In this document: one piece after another, positions 63,296 through 64,000 of the stretch
Layout of the letters: every line of letters starts with the position of its first letter
How positions within the stretch are numbered: the stretch's first letter is position 1
From: Secundilactobacillus folii
Lineage (GTDB): Bacteria > Bacillota > Bacilli > Lactobacillales > Lactobacillaceae
NCBI RefSeq assembly: GCF_009720675.1
Contig: NZ_WNJO01000003.1
Coordinates: 146,873 to 210,872 of the forward strand
DNA length: 64,000 nt
Direction of reading: 5' to 3'
Translations under genes and position numbers: made by a program
Notes under the pieces: generated by a model
Databases searched by the model: none
What the model was told of the DNA's origin: nothing
The model's input: only the letters and a program-made list of their open reading frames with translations

Positions 63296-64000
63296 TTAAG
63301 TGCGATCAACGACCCACTGGAAAATTTTGACAAATTCAGGATGAACTTTAAACATCATTTCCGGATGGAATTGAACCGCAAATAGTAACCCATCACCGGA
63401 TTCGATGGCTTCGCTGATGCCATCATCCGCCACGCCAGTATTCTTTAATCCCTGCCCCAGCTTGTTAACGGCTTGATGATGAAATGAATTGGTCAAGAAG
63501 CGCTTGCCAAAGTTTTGTTGCAACCATGAACCATCAGTAGCGGTCACGCTATGCGTTGGTATTTCACCAGCCGTCGGATACTGACCGTGTTGCAATTTAG
63601 TTCCTTGCTGAACATAAATATCTTGATACAGCGTGCCACCCAGAGCAACATTGATGATTTGCTGACCCCGACAAATCCCCAGCACCGGTTTATGTGCTGC
63701 CTGAGCTGCCTTGATCAGCGCAATTTCAAACTGATCCCGATAGATATCAGTCTCGCCTAACTCACGAATCGGTTCGTCCCCATAGAGCTGCGGTGGGACG
63801 TCTTGACCACCAGTCAAAAGAAGTCCGTCCACGCTATCAAGGTAGGTCTCCGCATCGTTGGGGTCCCCCATCGGTAAAATGATGGGTACTCCACCGGCCT
63901 GCCGAATTCCTTCCACGTAATTGATTTGAACGTAGTCGACAAAATTCGTCCCGAAGCGGGGATTCGGGTGAACCAAATGATTGCTTGGAATACCAATTTT
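63296..64000 (-). CDS. Gamma-glutamyl-GABA hydrolase-like class-I amidotransferase (partial)
   Basis: Peptidase C26 family. Reading continues through the window end, and the first visible residues are KIGIPSNHLVHPNPRFGTN, so the true start is beyond 64000. Catalytic cysteine in GICRGQQ and the His-Glu pair in VQFHPEM are present, with LLLTGGQDVPPQLYG near the start. Such enzymes hydrolyse gamma-glutamyl amides (PuuD-like). No puu genes are seen, so the physiological substrate is unknown. Confidence 0.9.
   Translation of the reverse strand, partial: KIGIPSNHLVHPNPRFGTNFVDYVQINYVEGIRQAGGVPIILPMGDPNDAETYLDSVDGLLLTGGQDVPPQLYGDEPIRELGETDIYRDQFEIALIKAAQAAHKPVLGICRGQQIINVALGGTLYQDIYVQQGTKLQHGQYPTAGEIPTHSVTATDGSWLQQNFGKRFLTNSFHHQAVNKLGQGLKNTGVADDGISEAIESGDGLLFAVQFHPEMMFKVHPEFVKIFQWVVDRT

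Noticed and set aside
1..64000. tRNA, rRNA or IS/phage genes
   Set aside because: Reading both strands I found no cloverleaf, rRNA segment, transposase, integrase or clear phage structural gene.

Overview
The window comes from a low-GC Firmicute, very probably a member of the Lactobacillaceae. Supporting signs are the KxYKxGKxW-type signal peptide on a large surface protein, GGAGG ribosome sites with frequent GTG/TTG starts, four T-box leaders, a TPP riboswitch, an argCJBD ornithine cluster, and typical lactobacillary secreted wall hydrolases. I saw no rRNA, tRNA, IS transposase or CRISPR array. The two largest features at the edges, the surface protein at position 1 and a class-I glutamine amidotransferase at position 64000, are cut by the window.

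Layout. 1-2590: surface adhesin (partial) and a small flavin-type protein. 2588-6833: argC-argJ-argB-argD on the minus strand, behind a promoter overlapped by an ARG-box-like palindrome. 7000-10550: ABC exporter pair, sugar O-acetyltransferase, XRE/Rgg-like regulator. 10640-11250: a tandem array of five 112-bp palindromic units alternating between two types; a related single element lies at 36577-36710. 11260-14376: universal stress protein and a secreted wall-hydrolase cluster. 14827-19679: amidohydrolase, T-box-controlled peptide-binding lipoprotein, amino-acid antiporter. 20104-27470: accessory stretch with a frameshifted modular pseudogene, an amidase/C39 pair, three small secreted proteins (two sharing a duplicated leader and signal peptide) and a zinc-ribbon gene with an internal stop.

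27737-31742: TetR regulator divergent from a CrtC/AttH-like gene and a small partner, then a T-box leader, an orphan short ORF, an array of CACATA motifs and a hydratase-like gene with strongly CTA-biased leucine codons. 31884-46122: CPBP protease, aminotransferase, GlnPQ-type transporter, M20 peptidase, prephenate dehydratase, T-box-controlled ketopantoate-reductase-like gene, CorA, an amino-acid permease behind a possibly structured leader, an EAL protein and an NADH oxidase. 46211-53397: a five-gene exopolysaccharide operon resembling the Listeria pssA-E/cellulose synthase arrangement, ending in a degenerate GGDEF protein. 53698-64000: two VIT1-type transporters, LysM-3D protein, OsmC protein, aldo/keto reductase, acetyltransferase, HAD phosphatase, T-box-controlled MetE-like enzyme, GNAT enzyme, TPP-riboswitch-controlled TenA and the partial amidotransferase.

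The unifying theme is amino-acid and cofactor economy: ornithine/arginine synthesis, peptide and amino-acid uptake, and aminotransfer. Four T-boxes (tentative specifiers Ile, Ile, Val, Met) and a TPP riboswitch gate these functions, interleaved with cell-envelope and c-di-GMP-linked polysaccharide genes.
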